64,000 nucleotides of DNA, taken from the NCBI GenBank assembly GCA_963575745.1, contig CAUYUJ010000722.1, positions 46,142 through 110,141 of the forward strand. Direction: 5' to 3'. The position numbers and the translations under genes were made by a program. Numbering within the stretch: position 1 is the first letter of the stretch; every line of letters starts with the position of its first letter. Below the pieces are notes generated by a model. The model worked only from the letters and a program-made list of their open reading frames with translations. It had not been told where the DNA came from and did no database searches. Shown here piece by piece: positions 1-12,129 of this stretch. Source of the DNA: Prorocentrum cordatum (lineage: Eukaryota > Sar > Dinophyceae > Prorocentrales > Prorocentraceae).

Positions 1-259
1 ATGGCCCCGAATGAACTCCAAGATGCCTCCAAGGCGGGCAAGATGACCCAAGATGGCTTCAAAGTCCGCCTAAGATAGTCCAAGATGGCTTCCAAGACGG
101 TCCAAGAGGACCCAAGATGCCTCCAAGACGGCCCAAGATGGCTCCAGGATGGCCTAAGACTGGCCAAGAGGCCCCCAAGAGGCCTCCAAGGCGTCCTCCA
201 GGAAGGCCCGAAAGGGGTAAAAACACACACACACACACACACACACAAAAAAAAAAAAA

Positions 260-333
<74 letters not shown>

Positions 334-720
334 TATCAGCTCTCCGACGGCCCAAGACGGCCCAAGAGGACCCCAACATCTTCCCAAGAGCGCCCAAGAG
401 GCATCCAAGATGGCCCCAAGAAGAGACCAAGACGGCCCAAGATGGCCCCGAAGACGCCGAAGATGGCCTCCAAGACGGCCAAGATGGCCTCCAAGATACC
501 TCCAAGACGGCCAAGAGGGCCTCCAAGACAGCGAAGATGGCCCCAAGATGCATCCAAGACGGCCCCAGCAAGATGGCCCTAAAACGCTTTAAAGGCCCGC
601 AAGAGGCCTTGAAGACGGCCCGAGAGCCCTCCAAGACGTCCTCCAGGAAGGCCCGAAAGGGTCAAAATGGCCTCCAGATGGCCCAATTGAGCCCCAGAGT
701 ACCTCAAGAGGCTCCCAAGA
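1..720. repeat. Degenerate CCAAGATGGCC-type minisatellite
   Basis: Imperfect head-to-tail units of about 9-12 bp, built on CCAAGA(T/C)GGCC, fill this stretch apart from the CA/poly(A) insert. Frames stay open on both strands because the unit rarely makes stops, so the long frames here are not evidence of genes. The same style of repeat returns at 12.66-13.4, 17.8, 39.7, 41.9 and 52-52.7 kb. Confidence 0.85.
223..331. repeat. (CA)n followed by a long poly(A) run
   Basis: About twelve CA units run to 247 and continue into about 83 A residues broken by one C at 260. A poly(A) run next to (CA)n can mark the 3' end of a retroposed transcript. I see no coding sequence to its left and no target duplication, so this is recorded only as a simple repeat. 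Confidence 0.9.
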
Positions 721-743
721 GGACTCTTCCTCCCTTCCCGTTT

Positions 744-1003
744 TTCCTCACTCTCCTCCTCTTCCCCAACCTGCTCCACGTGCTCCCCGAAAGCTTTCCA
801 AACCGGTTCAGGGAACACTCGTTCCGAAAGATTGGCAAGGATCTGACCCAACCTTCGGCCAGCAGGCCCCAAGACGCCTCCAAAAGCTCACAAGAGCCCC
901 CAATGGGCCCCGAATGGGCCCCGAACCATTCCTCACTCTCCTCCTCTTCCCCGTCCTCCCCCACGTGTTCCCCGAAGGCTTTCCAAACCGATTCGGGGAA
1001 CAC
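744..1003. repeat. Two-copy direct duplication, about 185 bp apart
   Basis: A block of about 73 bp starting TTCCTCACTCTCCTCCTC at 744 recurs at 929 with scattered substitutions. Both copies end in a GG(G/A)GAACAC-like stretch at about 816 and 1003. The spacer is part of the CCCAAGACGCC-like repeat. No gene is recognised. Confidence 0.8.
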
Positions 1004-1670
1004 ATGGTCGGATAGCTTGGCAGGGCTCTGGCCTCAACGTTCGGTCACATAGGCGCTTCCGAAAGGGCAGGGGGCGGCGGTGACTCGCCGTAGGCGTCTT
1101 CGATAAGAACGCACAAGAGCCTTGGAAGGACATGCCGACACTTTCCGGGTGGGGCGCGGCCAGCGAAAGCGGCCAAGGATGGGCCGAAGGGGAAAGATGC
1201 AAGGGCACTACGCGGTTTGATTGTAATCCCACCTTGACATCAGGTTAAACACAGATGCGGATTGATGGGGGGGAACAGGGATATGCGACGGCCACCGTAA
1301 GTGTGGACGACGGGAGAGCACTGCGGGCTCCCGCCGTTGGTCGTGTGCTGCCGCTCAGCTATGCTTACCGCCAATTGCATGCTTGGATGGCGCGCGGCGT
1401 TAGCGGCGAGGTCGCCAACATAACACTGGCACATCCCACAATGATCACGTAGCCCCACGCATATGAAAACACGGCTATGCACATATAACGGTTCACCCAC
1501 ATGCATCTGCGTTATGTGGTGTAGATGCAGATGTATGTGCATTTGAATGTTAGCATATACATGTATATTTATATAAAAATATGTACAGAGAGAGAGAGAG
1601 ACTGGGGCCGAACGGTCTTACACCATCTCAGGGTTCGTGTCTGGAGTAAATTTCCACCGTCTGGATTAGT
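1004..1670. other. No gene recognised
   Basis: Mixed-composition sequence with short frames only and no protein similarity I recognise. It includes a short GA run near 1586-1602 and AT-rich sequence just before it. Confidence 0.5.
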
Positions 1671-1866
1671 GATGTTGTTTTGTTATATTGTGTTGTGCTG
1701 TGCTGTGCTGTGCTAGACTGTGTTGTGCTGTGTTGCGTTGTATTATGTTATGTTATCCGCGACCCGACCGCGACCCGCCCGCGGCCCACATCGACCCACG
1801 ACCCGCCTCGCGACCCACCCAAGACCAACCCGCGACCCACCCGCGACACACCCGCAACACGCCCGT
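1671..1866. repeat. TGTGCTG array followed by CGACCC(A/G)C array
   Basis: At 1675-1750 there is a degenerate TGTGCTG/TGTTGTG array. At 1757-1866 it is followed by an array of CGCGACCCAC-like decamers. Both are simple tandem repeats. Confidence 0.85.
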
Positions 1867-2207
1867 GATCTACGGCGCCTGCGGCGGGCTGGCTGTGTAG
1901 TGTACAAAAACCGGCGACTGCGACTGAAAACTTGATCCTGAATTTCGCAGACTGCTGGCGGTCCCGCCGCCCCCTCCCTCTGATCCTCGACTGCGTGGTC
2001 GATTTGTATACCTGTACCTATTCCCCAAACAGAGTTTGCACCTGGGGGTTCTTACTTGGCTTAACCATCTCGGGGTGAGTGGCGACTTTTGCGGGCGGTG
2101 CCGCCCGTCGCCGCGGTTGCCGTCGCCGTCGCCGTCGCCGCCGTTCGGGCCGAGTGGCGGTTTGTGCGGGCGGTGCCGCAAGTCGCCGCCGTCGCCGTCG
2201 CATAGAT
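1867..2207. other. No gene; GCCGTC-rich lead-in to the macrosatellite
   Basis: Contains GGGCGGTGCCGC twice (about 2096 and 2170) and a short GCCGTC run. I see no gene. The sequence TCGCATAGATTCTC at the right end leads into the first macrosatellite unit. Confidence 0.5.
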
Positions 2208-3375
2208 TCTCTTTTCTAAAAACAGAATAGGATCTACCCCCCCCCCGGCGTTATCGGTCCTCCTTTCGGGTATGTAAATCATATATGATTCTGACCACAT
2301 GTCCATCCTAAATACGAAATCACAATGTCAAATGCCAACCGGTATCCCCCCCCCTGAGGGTCCCTTTAAAAACACTATGCGGTGACATCTTTTGTTATAA
2401 CATAACACTGTTTCACGAATCCCTTGCAAAAAGCACGACGAAGTGCACACGCGCGCGTCGTCGCGCGCGCATGCCGACATCCTTCAAAAACCTTCGATGC
2501 CGGAAGGATTTCGCAATCGTGTTTCCAAAAAAACATACAAAAACAAAAGGTTTCGCAACACTGATGCGCTAAAAAAGTTTACGCGCGAACTTCTGCGAAA
2601 TCTTAAGAAAACCATCGGTTCTTCAAGATTTTCACAACATGCTACCAAGCGGGCTTCGCGCGCGCGCATGTCGAAATCTGTCGAACGCCCTTGCGCGTGT
2701 GCCGTCGCGAGAATCCTCTGCAAAAAACGGAACAAAGTGCAGACGCGCGCGTCGTCGCGCGCGTATGCCGAAATCCTTCAAAACCCATTGGTTTCGGAAG
2801 GATTTCAAAATCGCGCGTCCAAAAAACATACAAAAACACAAGCTTTCGCAACACAGATTTGCTAAAAAAGCTTCCGCGCGAGCTCTTGCGAAATCTTAAG
2901 AAAACCATCGGTTTTTTCAAGATTTTCACAACATGCTACCAAACGGGGTTCGCCCGCGCGCACGTCGAAATCTGTCGAACGCCCTTGCGCGTGTGCCGTC
3001 GCGAGAATCCTCTGCAAGAAATGGGACGGAGTGCAGACGCGCGCGTCGTCGCGCGCGTATGCCGAAAACCTTCAAAACCCATCGGTTTCGGAAGGATTTC
3101 AAAATCGTGCCCAAAAACCCTACAAAAACACAAGGTTTCGCAATACGGATTTTCAACAAAAGCGTGCGCGCGCGCTCTTGCGTCGTCGTCGTCGTCTTCC
3201 TCCTCTTTGTCGTCGTCGTCGTCGCCTACGTCGTCCTCTGTCTTTCCTCGTGTTCGTCGTCGTCGTCCTCGTTGGCGTCGTGGTCGTTTCCGTCGTCGTT
3301 GTCGCCGTGGTCGTCCTTCCTCCTCCTCCCTCGTGGTCGTCGTCGTCCGTCGTCAGCGTCTCGTCGTCGTCCCTC

Positions 3376-3389
3376 CTATGTCGTCGCCG

Positions 3390-3433
<44 letters not shown>

Positions 3434-3671
3434 GTCGTCGTCTTCCCTCCTCCCTTGTCGTTGCCGTCGTCGGCGTCGCCGTCCTTCCTCCTTTTTCGTC
3501 GTTCGCGTCGTCGCCGTCTTCCCTCCTCCCACGTCGTTGTCGTCGTTATCGTCGTTGTCGCCGTCGTCGTCCTTCCTCCTCCCTCGTCGTCTTCGTTGGC
3601 GCCGTCGTCGTCGTCTTCGTCGTCGTCGGCGTCGGCGTCCTTGTCGTCGTCGACGTCGGCGTCGTCGTCGT

Positions 3672-3703
<32 letters not shown>

Positions 3704-3942
3704 GCGTCGTTGTCGTCGTCGTCGTCGTCGGTGTCGTCGTCATCGTCGTCGTCGGCGTCGTCATCGTCGTCGTCGTTGTCATCGTCGTCGTCGTCGGCGT
3801 CGGCGTCGTCGTCGTCGGTGTCGTCGTCGTCGTCGTCGGCGTCGTCGAAGTCGTCGGAGACGTCGTCGATGTCGTCGTAGTCGTTGTCGTCGTCGTCGTT
3901 GTCGCTGTCGTCGTCGGCGTCGCTGTTGTTGCCAAGTGCCAT
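3376..3942 (-). other. Asp-rich open frame in macrosatellite unit 1
   Basis: The GTC tract reads on the minus strand as GAC (Asp) codons. The frame opens with ATG and starts MALGNNSDADDDSDNDDDD, then NDYDDIDDVSDDFDDAD, and runs 188 residues into Gly/Thr/Arg-rich low complexity. The opening of about 50 residues is shared by all six units. I treat it as a possible acidic protein or, more likely, a satellite-borne frame, because the downstream frame is not kept between units. No known family is recognised. Confidence 0.3.
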
Positions 3943-4696
3943 TTGATACCCACCGTCACGGTCTTAAGAGATTTTGCAAGACAACTTGCGGGTGACTGGG
4001 TGGGATGTTTGCGCGAGCAGTGGAGTGGACAACTCACTGCGAACAAAAGTTATTAAAAACAAAATAGGACCAACCCCCCCCCCCGGCGTTATCGGTCCCC
4101 CTTTCGGGCATCCTAAATATGAAATCGCAATGTGCCAAGCCGGCCGGTATCCCCCCCCTGAGGCTCCCTTGTTAAAAAAGACTATGCGGTGACATTCTTT
4201 GTTCTAGCATAGCATTTGTTCACGAACCCCTTGCAAAAAACGGGACGAAGTGCACACGCGCGCGTCGCCGCGCGCGCATGCCGAAATCCTTGAAACCTTC
4301 GGTGCCGGAAGGATTTCGCAATCGAGTTTCCAAAAATACATACAAAAACACCGGGTTTCGCAACACTGATTCGCTAAAATAACTTACGCGCGAGCTCTTG
4401 CGAAATCTTAAGAAAAAACCATCGGTTCTTCAAGATGTTCATAACATGCTACCAAACGGGCGACGCGCGCGCGCATGTCGAAATCTGTCGATAGCCCTTG
4501 CGCGTGTGCCGTCGCGAGAATTCTCTGCAACAACATGGAACGAAGTGCAGACGCGCGCGTCGTCGCGCGCGTACGCCGAACTCCTTCAAAACCCATCGGT
4601 TTCGGAAAGATTTCAAAATCGCGCGTCCAAAAAAACTACAAAAACACAAGGTTTCGCAACAAGGATTTTCAACAAAAGCGTGCGCGCGCGCTCTTG

Positions 4697-4729
<33 letters not shown>

Positions 4730-4908
4730 CCTCCCTCCTCCCGCGTCGTCGTCGTCGTCGCCTACGTCGTCCTCTGTCTTTCCTCGTGTTCGTCGTCGTC
4801 GTCCTCTTTGGCGTCGTAGTCGTCTCTGTCGTCGTTGTCGCCGTGGTCGTCCTTCCTCCTTTCTCGTCGTCGTCGTCGTCCGTCGTCGGCGTCTCGTCGT
4901 CGTCCCTC

Positions 4909-4922
4909 CTATTTCGTCGCCG

Positions 4923-4954
<32 letters not shown>

Positions 4955-5382
4955 GTCGTCGTTTTCCCTCCTCCCTTGTCGTTGTCGTCGTCGGCGTCGC
5001 CGTCCTTCGTCCTTCTTCGTCTTTCGCGTCGTCGCCATCCTCCCTCCTCCCTCGTCGTTGTCGTCGTTGTCGTCGTTGCCGCCGTCGTCCTCCCTCCTCC
5101 CCCGTCGTCGTCGTCTTCGTTGGCGACGTCGTCGTCGTCATCGTCTTCGTCGTCGTCGGCGTCGTTGTCGTCGTCGTCGTCGTCGGCGTCGTCGTCGTCA
5201 TCATCGTCGTCGTCGGCGTCGAGGTCGTCGTCGTTGTCGTCGTCGGTGTCTTCGTCGTCGTGATTGTCGACGTCGTCGAAGTCGATGGAAACGTCGTCGG
5301 TGTCGTCGTGGTCGTTGTCGGCGGCGTCGTTGTCGTCGTTGTCGCTGTCGTCGTCGGCGTCGGCGTCGCTGCCACGTGCCAT
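4909..5382 (-). other. Asp-rich open frame in macrosatellite unit 2
   Basis: Same frame as in unit 1. The ATG at 5382 begins MARGSDADADDDSDNDDND and continues with the DYDDTDDVS-like stretch (here DHDDTDDVSIDFDDVD). The frame is also open upstream of this ATG, but the conserved start is the one shared with other units. The C-terminal part is low complexity and differs from unit 1. Confidence 0.25.
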
Positions 5383-7101
5383 TTGGTACCCACCGTCAAG
5401 GTCTGAAATGGTTTTGCAAACGCGTTCGCGTCGGTCGCGCCACCGCGTTCGCGCCGGTCGCGCCAAACTAGCTAGCCGCTGCGCGCGCGAGCATGCGCGG
5501 GCTAGCACGGCCGCAGAGACGCACCAGCCAACACCCAGCACTCATCGCAATCGCTCGCGCATTGGTTTTGCAAACCAAGTTGCGGGTGGGTGGGTGGGAT
5601 GATTGCGCGAGCAGTGGAGTTGACAACTTCAAGTTCGGCGAATGACTTGCACCACGTACATTCTCCTTTCGAAAAAAAATAGACTCTACCCCCCCTGGCG
5701 TTATCGCCCCCCCTTTCGGGTATGTAGATCACATACGATTCTGACCACATGTCCATCCTAAATATGAAATCACAAGGTCCCAAGCCAACCGGGTTCCACC
5801 CCCTGCGGTTCCATTGTAAAAAACACTATGCGGTGACATTGTTTGTTCTAACAAAACACTTTCCACGCATCCTTTGCAAAAAAAGGGACGAAATGCACAC
5901 GCGCGCGTCGTCGCGTGCGCATGCCGGAATCCTTCGACAACCTTCGGTTTCGGAAGGATTTCGCAATCGAGTTTCCAAAAATACATACAAAAACACAAGG
6001 TTTCGCAACACTGAATTGCTAAAAAAGCTTACGCGCGAGCTCTTGCGAAATCTTGAGAAAATCATAGGTTTTCCTAGATTTTCAAAAAATGCTACCAAAC
6101 GGGCTTCGCGCGCGCGCATGTCGAAATCTGTCGAACGCCCTTGCGCGTGTGCCGTCGCGAGAATCCTCTGCAAAAAACGGAACGCAGTGCACACGCGCGC
6201 GTCGTCGCGAGCGTATGCCGAAATCCTTTAAAAACCTTCGGTGTCGGAGGGGTTTCAAAATCGCGTGGCCACGAATACTACAAAAAAACACAAGGTTTCG
6301 CAACACGGATTTTCGACAAAAGCGTGCGCGCGCGCTCTTGCGTCGTCGTCGTCGTCGCCGTCCTCCCTCCTCCCGCGTCGTCGTCGTCGTCGCCTACGTC
6401 GTCGTCGTCGCCTACGTCGTCGTTGTCGCCGTCCTTCCTCCTTCTTCGTCGTTCGCGTCGTCGCCGTCCTCCCTCCTCCCTCGTCGTTGTCGTCGTTTCC
6501 TCTTCCCTCGAAATCGTCGTCCGTCGTCGGCGTCTCGTCGTCGTCCCTCCTATTTCGTCGCCGTCGTCGTCGTCGTCGTTGTCGTCGTTCGTCGCCTTCC
6601 CTCCTCCCTCGTCGTTGTCGTCGTTGTCGCCGTCGTCGTCCTCCCCCCTCCCTCGTCGACGTTTTCGTTGGCGGCGTCGTTGTCGTCGTCGTCGTTGTCT
6701 TCGTCGTCGTCGTCGGCGTCGCCGTCCTTCCTCCTTCTTCGTCGTTCGCGTCGTCGCCGTCCTCCCTCCTCCCTCGTCGTTGTCGTTGTTTCCTCTTCCC
6801 TCGACGTCGTCGTCCGTCGTCGGCGTCTCGTCGTCGACCCACCTATTTCGTCACCGTCGTCGTCGTCGTCGTCTTCCCTCCTCCCTCGTCGTTGTCGTCG
6901 TCGTCGTCGCCGTCCTCCCTCCTTTTTCGTCGTTCGCGTCGTCGCCGTCCTCCCTCCTCCCTCGTTGTTGTCGTCGTTGCCGCCGTCGTCGTCCTCCCTC
7001 CTCCCTCGTCGACGTCTTCGTTGGCGGCGTCGTTGTCGTCGTCGTCGTTGTCTTCGTCGTCGTCGGCGTCGGCGTCGTCGGCGTCGGCGTCGTCGTCGGA
7101 A

Positions 7102-7290
7102 TCATCGTCGTCGTTGTTCATCGTCGTCGTCGTCGGCGTCGTCGTCGGTGTCGTCGTCGTCGTTGTCGTCGTCGTTGTCGTCGTCGAAGTCGTTGGAGAC
7201 GTCGTCAGTGTCGTCGTAGTCGGTGTCGGCGGCGCCGTCGTCGTCGTTGTCGCTGTCGTCGTCGGCGTCGGTGTCGTGGCCAAGTGCCAT
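7102..7290 (-). other. Asp-rich open frame in macrosatellite unit 3 (short)
   Basis: The ATG at 7290 starts MALGHDTDADDDSDNDDDG, followed by the shared DYDDTDDVSNDFDDD stretch. It stops after 62 residues because the GTC tract is interrupted by sequence out of register. The early stop argues against selection for a full-length product in this unit. Confidence 0.2.
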
Positions 7291-8310
7291 GTGGTACCTA
7301 CCGTCACGGTCTTGTCTTAAGAGGTCTTGCGACCAAGTTGCGGGTGGGAGGGTGGGATGTTTGCACGAGCAGTGGAGAGGACAGCTTCAAGACGGTCAAA
7401 GTGAATTCTCCTTTCTAAAAAGAGGATAGACTCTACCCCCCCCGGACTTAACGCTTCATCCTGGGATGATATAATTTCTAATATATATATATATATATAT
7501 ACTGCACACTCGTCCATCCTAAATATGAAACCATACCATCCCAGGCAGGCCGGTTTCCCCCCCCTGAGGGTCCCTTGTAAAAAACACTATGCGGTGACAT
7601 TGTTTGTTCTAACATAACACTTTTTCACAAATCCCTCGCAAAAAACGATACGAAGTGCACACGCGCGCGTCGTCGCGCGCGCATGCCGAAATCCTTCAAA
7701 AACCTTCGGTGCCGGAAGGATTTCGCAGTCGAGTTTCCAAAAAACATACAAAAATACATGGTTTCGCAACACTGATTTGCTAAAAAAGTTTCCGCGCGAG
7801 CTCCTGCGAAATCTTAAGAAAACCATAGGTTTTCCTAGATTTTCAAAAAATGCTACCAAACGGGCTTCGCGCGCGCATGTCGAAATCTGTCGAACGCCCT
7901 TGCGCGTGTGCCGTCGCGAGAATCCTCTGCAAAAAAAAAAAAAACGAAGTGCAGACGCGCGCGTCGTCGCGCGCGTACGCCGAAATCCTTCAAAACCAAT
8001 CGGTTTCGGAAGGATTTCGAAATCGCGCGTCCAAAAAAACCTAGAAGAACCCAAGGTTTCGCAACACGGATTTTCAACAAAAGCGTGCGCGCGCGCTCTT
8101 GCGTCGTCGTCGTCGTCGCCGTCCTCCCTCCTCCCGCGTCGTTGTCGTCGTCGTCGTCGCCTACGTCGTCCTCTGTCTTTCCTCGTGTTCGTCGTCGTCG
8201 TCCTCTTTGGCTCCGTGGTCGTCTCTGTCGTCGATGTCGGCGTGGTCGTCCTTCCTCCTCCTCCCTCGTCGTCGTCGTCGTCCGTCGTCGGCGTCTCGTC
8301 GTCGTCCCTC

Positions 8311-8865
8311 CTATTTCGTCGCCGTCGTCGTCGTCGTCGTGTCTTCCCTTCCTCCCTCGTCGTTGCCGTCGTCGGCGTCGCCGTCCTTCCTCCTTCTTCG
8401 TCGTTCGCGTCGTCGCCGTCCTCCCTCCTCCCTCGTCGTTGTCGTCGTTGTCGTCGTTGTCGCCGTCGTCGTCCTCCCTCCTCCCTCGTCGTCGTCTTCG
8501 TTGGCGACGTCGTCGTCGTCTCGTCGTCGTCGTCGGCGTCGGCGTCGTCGTCGTCTTCGTCGTCGTTGTCGGCGTCGTCGTCGTCGCCGCCGTCGTCGTC
8601 GTCGTCGGCGTCGTTGACGTCGTCGTCGTCGTCGTCGGCGTCGTCGTTCGTCGTCGTCGGCGTCGTCATCGTCGTCGTCGTTGTCATCGTCGTCGTCGTC
8701 GGCGTCGGTGTCGTCGTCGTCGTCGTCGGTGTCGTCGTCGTCGTCGTTGTCGGCGTCGTCGAAGTCGTTGGAGACGTCGTCGGTGTCGTCGTAGTCGTTG
8801 TCGGCGGCGTCGTCATCGTCGTTGTCGCTGTCGTCGTCGGCGTCGCTGTCGCTGGCAAGTGCCAT
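8311..8865 (-). other. Asp-rich open frame in macrosatellite unit 4
   Basis: The ATG at 8865 starts MALASDSDADDDSDNDDDD, then DYDDTDDVSNDFDDADND. After about 70 residues a deletion changes the reading register of the GTC tract, and the frame becomes Arg-rich (CGA/CGC codons) before returning to Asp. A shift of this kind is expected from slippage in non-coding satellite. Confidence 0.2.
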
Positions 8866-9077
8866 GTGGTACCCACCGTCACGGTCTTAAGAGATTTTGC
8901 AAACCAAGTTGCGGGTGGGTGGGTGGGATGTTTGCGCGAGCAGTGGAGCGGTCAAGCGCGGTGCAGGGTAGTCAACCACCAAGAGTCTCCCTTTCTGAAA
9001 AAAGGATAGACTCTACCCCCCCCGGACTTAACGGTTCCCCCTGGGATACTATAATTAATTTCTTATATATATTTTTA

Positions 9078-9127
<50 letters not shown>

Positions 9128-9946
9128 TGCACACTCGTCCATCCTAAATATGAAACCATACCATCCCAGGCAGGCCGGTTTCCCCCCCCTGAGGGTCCCT
9201 TGTAAAAAACACTATGCGGTGACATTGTTTGTTCTAACATAACACTTTTTCGCAAATCCCTCGCAAAAAAACGATACGAAGTGCACACGCGCGCGTCGTC
9301 GCGCGCGCATGCCGAAATCCTTCAAAAACCTTCGGTGCGGTAAGGATTTCGCAATCGAGTTTCCAAAAAACATGCAAAAACACATGGTTTCGCAACACAG
9401 AGTTGCTCAAAAAGCTTCCGCGCGAGCTCTTGCGAAATCTAAGAAAACCATCGGATTTCCAAGATTTTCAAAAAATGCTACCAAACGGGCCTCGCGCGCG
9501 CATGTCGAAATCTGTCGAACGCCCTTGCACGTGTGCCGTCGCGAGAATCCTCTGCAAAAAAACGGGACGAAGTGCAGACGCGCGCGTCGTCGCGCGCGTA
9601 CGCCGAAATCCTTCAAAACCCATCGGTGTCGGAAGGATTTCGAAATCGCGCGTCCAGAAAACTTACAAAAACCCAAGGTTTCGCAACACGGATTTTCAAC
9701 AAAAGCGTGCGCGCGCGCTCTTGCGTCGTCGTCGTCGTCGTCGCCGTCCTCCCTCCTCCCGCGTCGTTGTCGTCGTCGTCGTCGACTACGTCGTCCTCTG
9801 TCTTTCCTCGTGTTCGTCGTCGTCGTCCTCTTTGGCGTCGTGGTCGTTTCCGTCGTCGTTGTCGCCGTGGTCGTCCTTCCTCCTCCTCCCTCGTCGTCGT
9901 CGTCGTCCGTCGTCGGCGTCTCGTCGTCGTCCCTCCTATTTCGTCG

Positions 9947-9981
<35 letters not shown>

Positions 9982-10115
9982 TTCCCTCCTCCCTCGTCGT
10001 TGTCGTCGTCGGCGTCGCCGTCCTTCCTCCTTCTTCGTCGTTCGCGTCGTCGCCGTCCTCCCTCCGCCCTCGTCATTGTCGTCGTTGTCGCCGTTGTCGC
10101 CGTCGTCGTCCTCCC

Positions 10116-10511
10116 TCATCCCTCGTCGTCGTCTTCGTTGGCGACGTCGTCGTCGTCGTCGTCGTCGTCGTCGGCGTCGGCGTCGTCGTCGTCTTCGTCG
10201 TCGTTGTCGGCGTCGTCGTCGTCGCCGCCGTCGTCGTCGTTGTCGTCGTCATCGTCGGCGTCGTTGTCGTCGTCGTCGTCGTCAGCGTCGTCGTTGTCGT
10301 CGTCGTCGGCGTCGTCATCGTCGTCGTCGTTGTCATCGTCGTCGTCGTCGGCGGCGGCGTCGTCGTCGTCGTCGGTGTCGTCGTCGTCGTCGTTGCCGGC
10401 GTCGTCGAAGTCGTTGGAGACGTCGTCGGTGTCGTCGTAGTCGTTGTCGGCGGCGTCGTCGTCGTCGTCGTCGCTGTCGTCGTCGGCGTCGCTGTCGTTG
10501 GCAAGTGCCAT
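10116..10511 (-). other. Asp-rich open frame in macrosatellite unit 5
   Basis: The ATG at 10511 starts MALANDSDADDDSDDDDDD and keeps the DYDDTDDVSNDFDDAGND stretch. It runs 131 residues and ends after VANEDDDEG. The same VANEDDDEG block is present in units 4 and 6, so about 120 residues are collinear in those units. Confidence 0.25.
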
Positions 10512-11568
10512 TTAATACCCACCGTCACGGTCTTTAAGAGATTTTGCGAACCAAGTTGCGGGTGGGTGGGTGGGATGTTCGCGCGAGCAGTGGAGTGGTC
10601 AAGCGCGGTGCAGGGTCGTCAATTGCACCACATAGATTGCGCCGCACATATTGTATTGCATAGGCTGCCGCACGCAAGTTCTCCTTCTTAAAAGAGAATC
10701 GACTCTACCCCCCCCGGACTTATCGGTTCCCCCTGGGATAGTATGGTCTCATATATATATATATATATTCTGCACACTCGTCCATCCTAAATATGAAATC
10801 ACACCCTCCCAGCAAGGCGGGTTTCCCCCCCCTGAGGTTCCCTTGTAAAAAACACTATGCGGTGACATGCTTTGTTCTAACATAACACTTTTTCACGAAT
10901 CCCTTGCAACAAATGAGACGAAATGCACACGCGCGCGTCGTCGCGCGCGCATGCCAAAATCCTTCAAAAACCTTCGGTGCGGGAAAGGATTTCGCAATCG
11001 AGTTTCCAAAAAAACATGCACAAACACATGGTTTCGCAACACAGAGTTGCTCAAAAAGCTTCCGCGAAAGCTCTTGCGAAATTCTAGAGAACCATAGGTT
11101 TTTCCAGATTTTCACAAAATGCTACCAACAGGCTTCGCGCGCGCTCACGTCGAAAGCTGTCGAACGCTCTTGCACGTGTGCCGTCGCGAGAACCCCCTGC
11201 AAAAAATGGGACGAAGTGCAGACGCGCGCGTCGTCGCGCGCGTACGCCGAAATCCTTCAAAACCCATCGGTTTCGGAAGGATTTCGAAATCGCGCGTCCA
11301 GAAAACTTACAAAAACCCAAGGTTTCGCAACACGGATTTTCAACAAAAGCGTGCGCGCGCGCTCTTGCGTCGTCGTCGTCGTCTTCCTCCTCTTTGTCGT
11401 CGTTGTCGTCGTCGTCGCCTACGTCGTCCTCTGTCTTTCCTCGTGTTCGTCGTCGTCGTCCTTTTTGGCGTCGTGGTCTTTTCCGTCGTCGTTGTCGCCG
11501 TGGTCGTCCTTCCTCCTTCTCCCTCGTCGTCGGCGTCGTCCGTCGTCGGCGTATCGTCGTCGTCCCTC

Positions 11569-12129
11569 CTATTTCGTCGCTGTCGTCGTCGTCGTTGTCG
11601 TCGTCGACGTCTTCCCTCCTCCCTCGTCGTTGCCGTCGTCGGCGTCGCCGTCCTTCCTCCTTCTTCGTCGTTCGCGTCGTCGCCGTCCTCCCTCCCCCCT
11701 CGTCGTTGTCGTCGTTGTCGCCGTCGTCGTCCTCCCTCCTCCCTCGTCGTCGTCTTCGTTGGCGACGTCGTCGTCGTCGTCGGCGTCGGCGTCGTTGTCG
11801 TCTTCGTCGTCGTCGACGTCGGCGTCGTCGTCGTCGCCGCCGTCGTCGTCGTCGTCGTCGTCATCGGCGTCGTTGACGTCGTCGTCGTCGGTGTCGTCGT
11901 TATCGTCGTCGTCGGCGTCGTCATCGTCGTCGTCGTTGTCATCGTCGTCGTCGTCGTCGTCGGCGTCGGTGTCGTCGTCATCGTCGTCGGTGTCGTCATC
12001 GTCGTCGTCGTTGTCGGCGTCGTCGAAGCCGCTGGAGACGTCGTCGGTGTCGTCGTAGTCGTTTTCGGCGGCGTCGTCATCTTCGCTGTCGCTGTCGTCG
12101 TCGGCGTCGCTGTTGTTGCCAAGTGCCAT
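11569..12129 (-). other. Asp-rich open frame in macrosatellite unit 6
   Basis: The ATG at 12129 starts MALGNNSDADDDSDSEDDD, with DYDDTDDVSSGFDDADND next, and runs 186 residues through a VANEDDDEGGG block into Thr/Arg-rich sequence. It is the best match to unit 1 in length (188 residues). Confidence 0.28.

Noticed and set aside
3546-4046. Thr-rich frames overlapping the Asp-rich frames in the macrosatellite
   Set aside because: Same GTC tract read in a different register (ACG codons). No reason to prefer it; several of these frames lack an ATG start.
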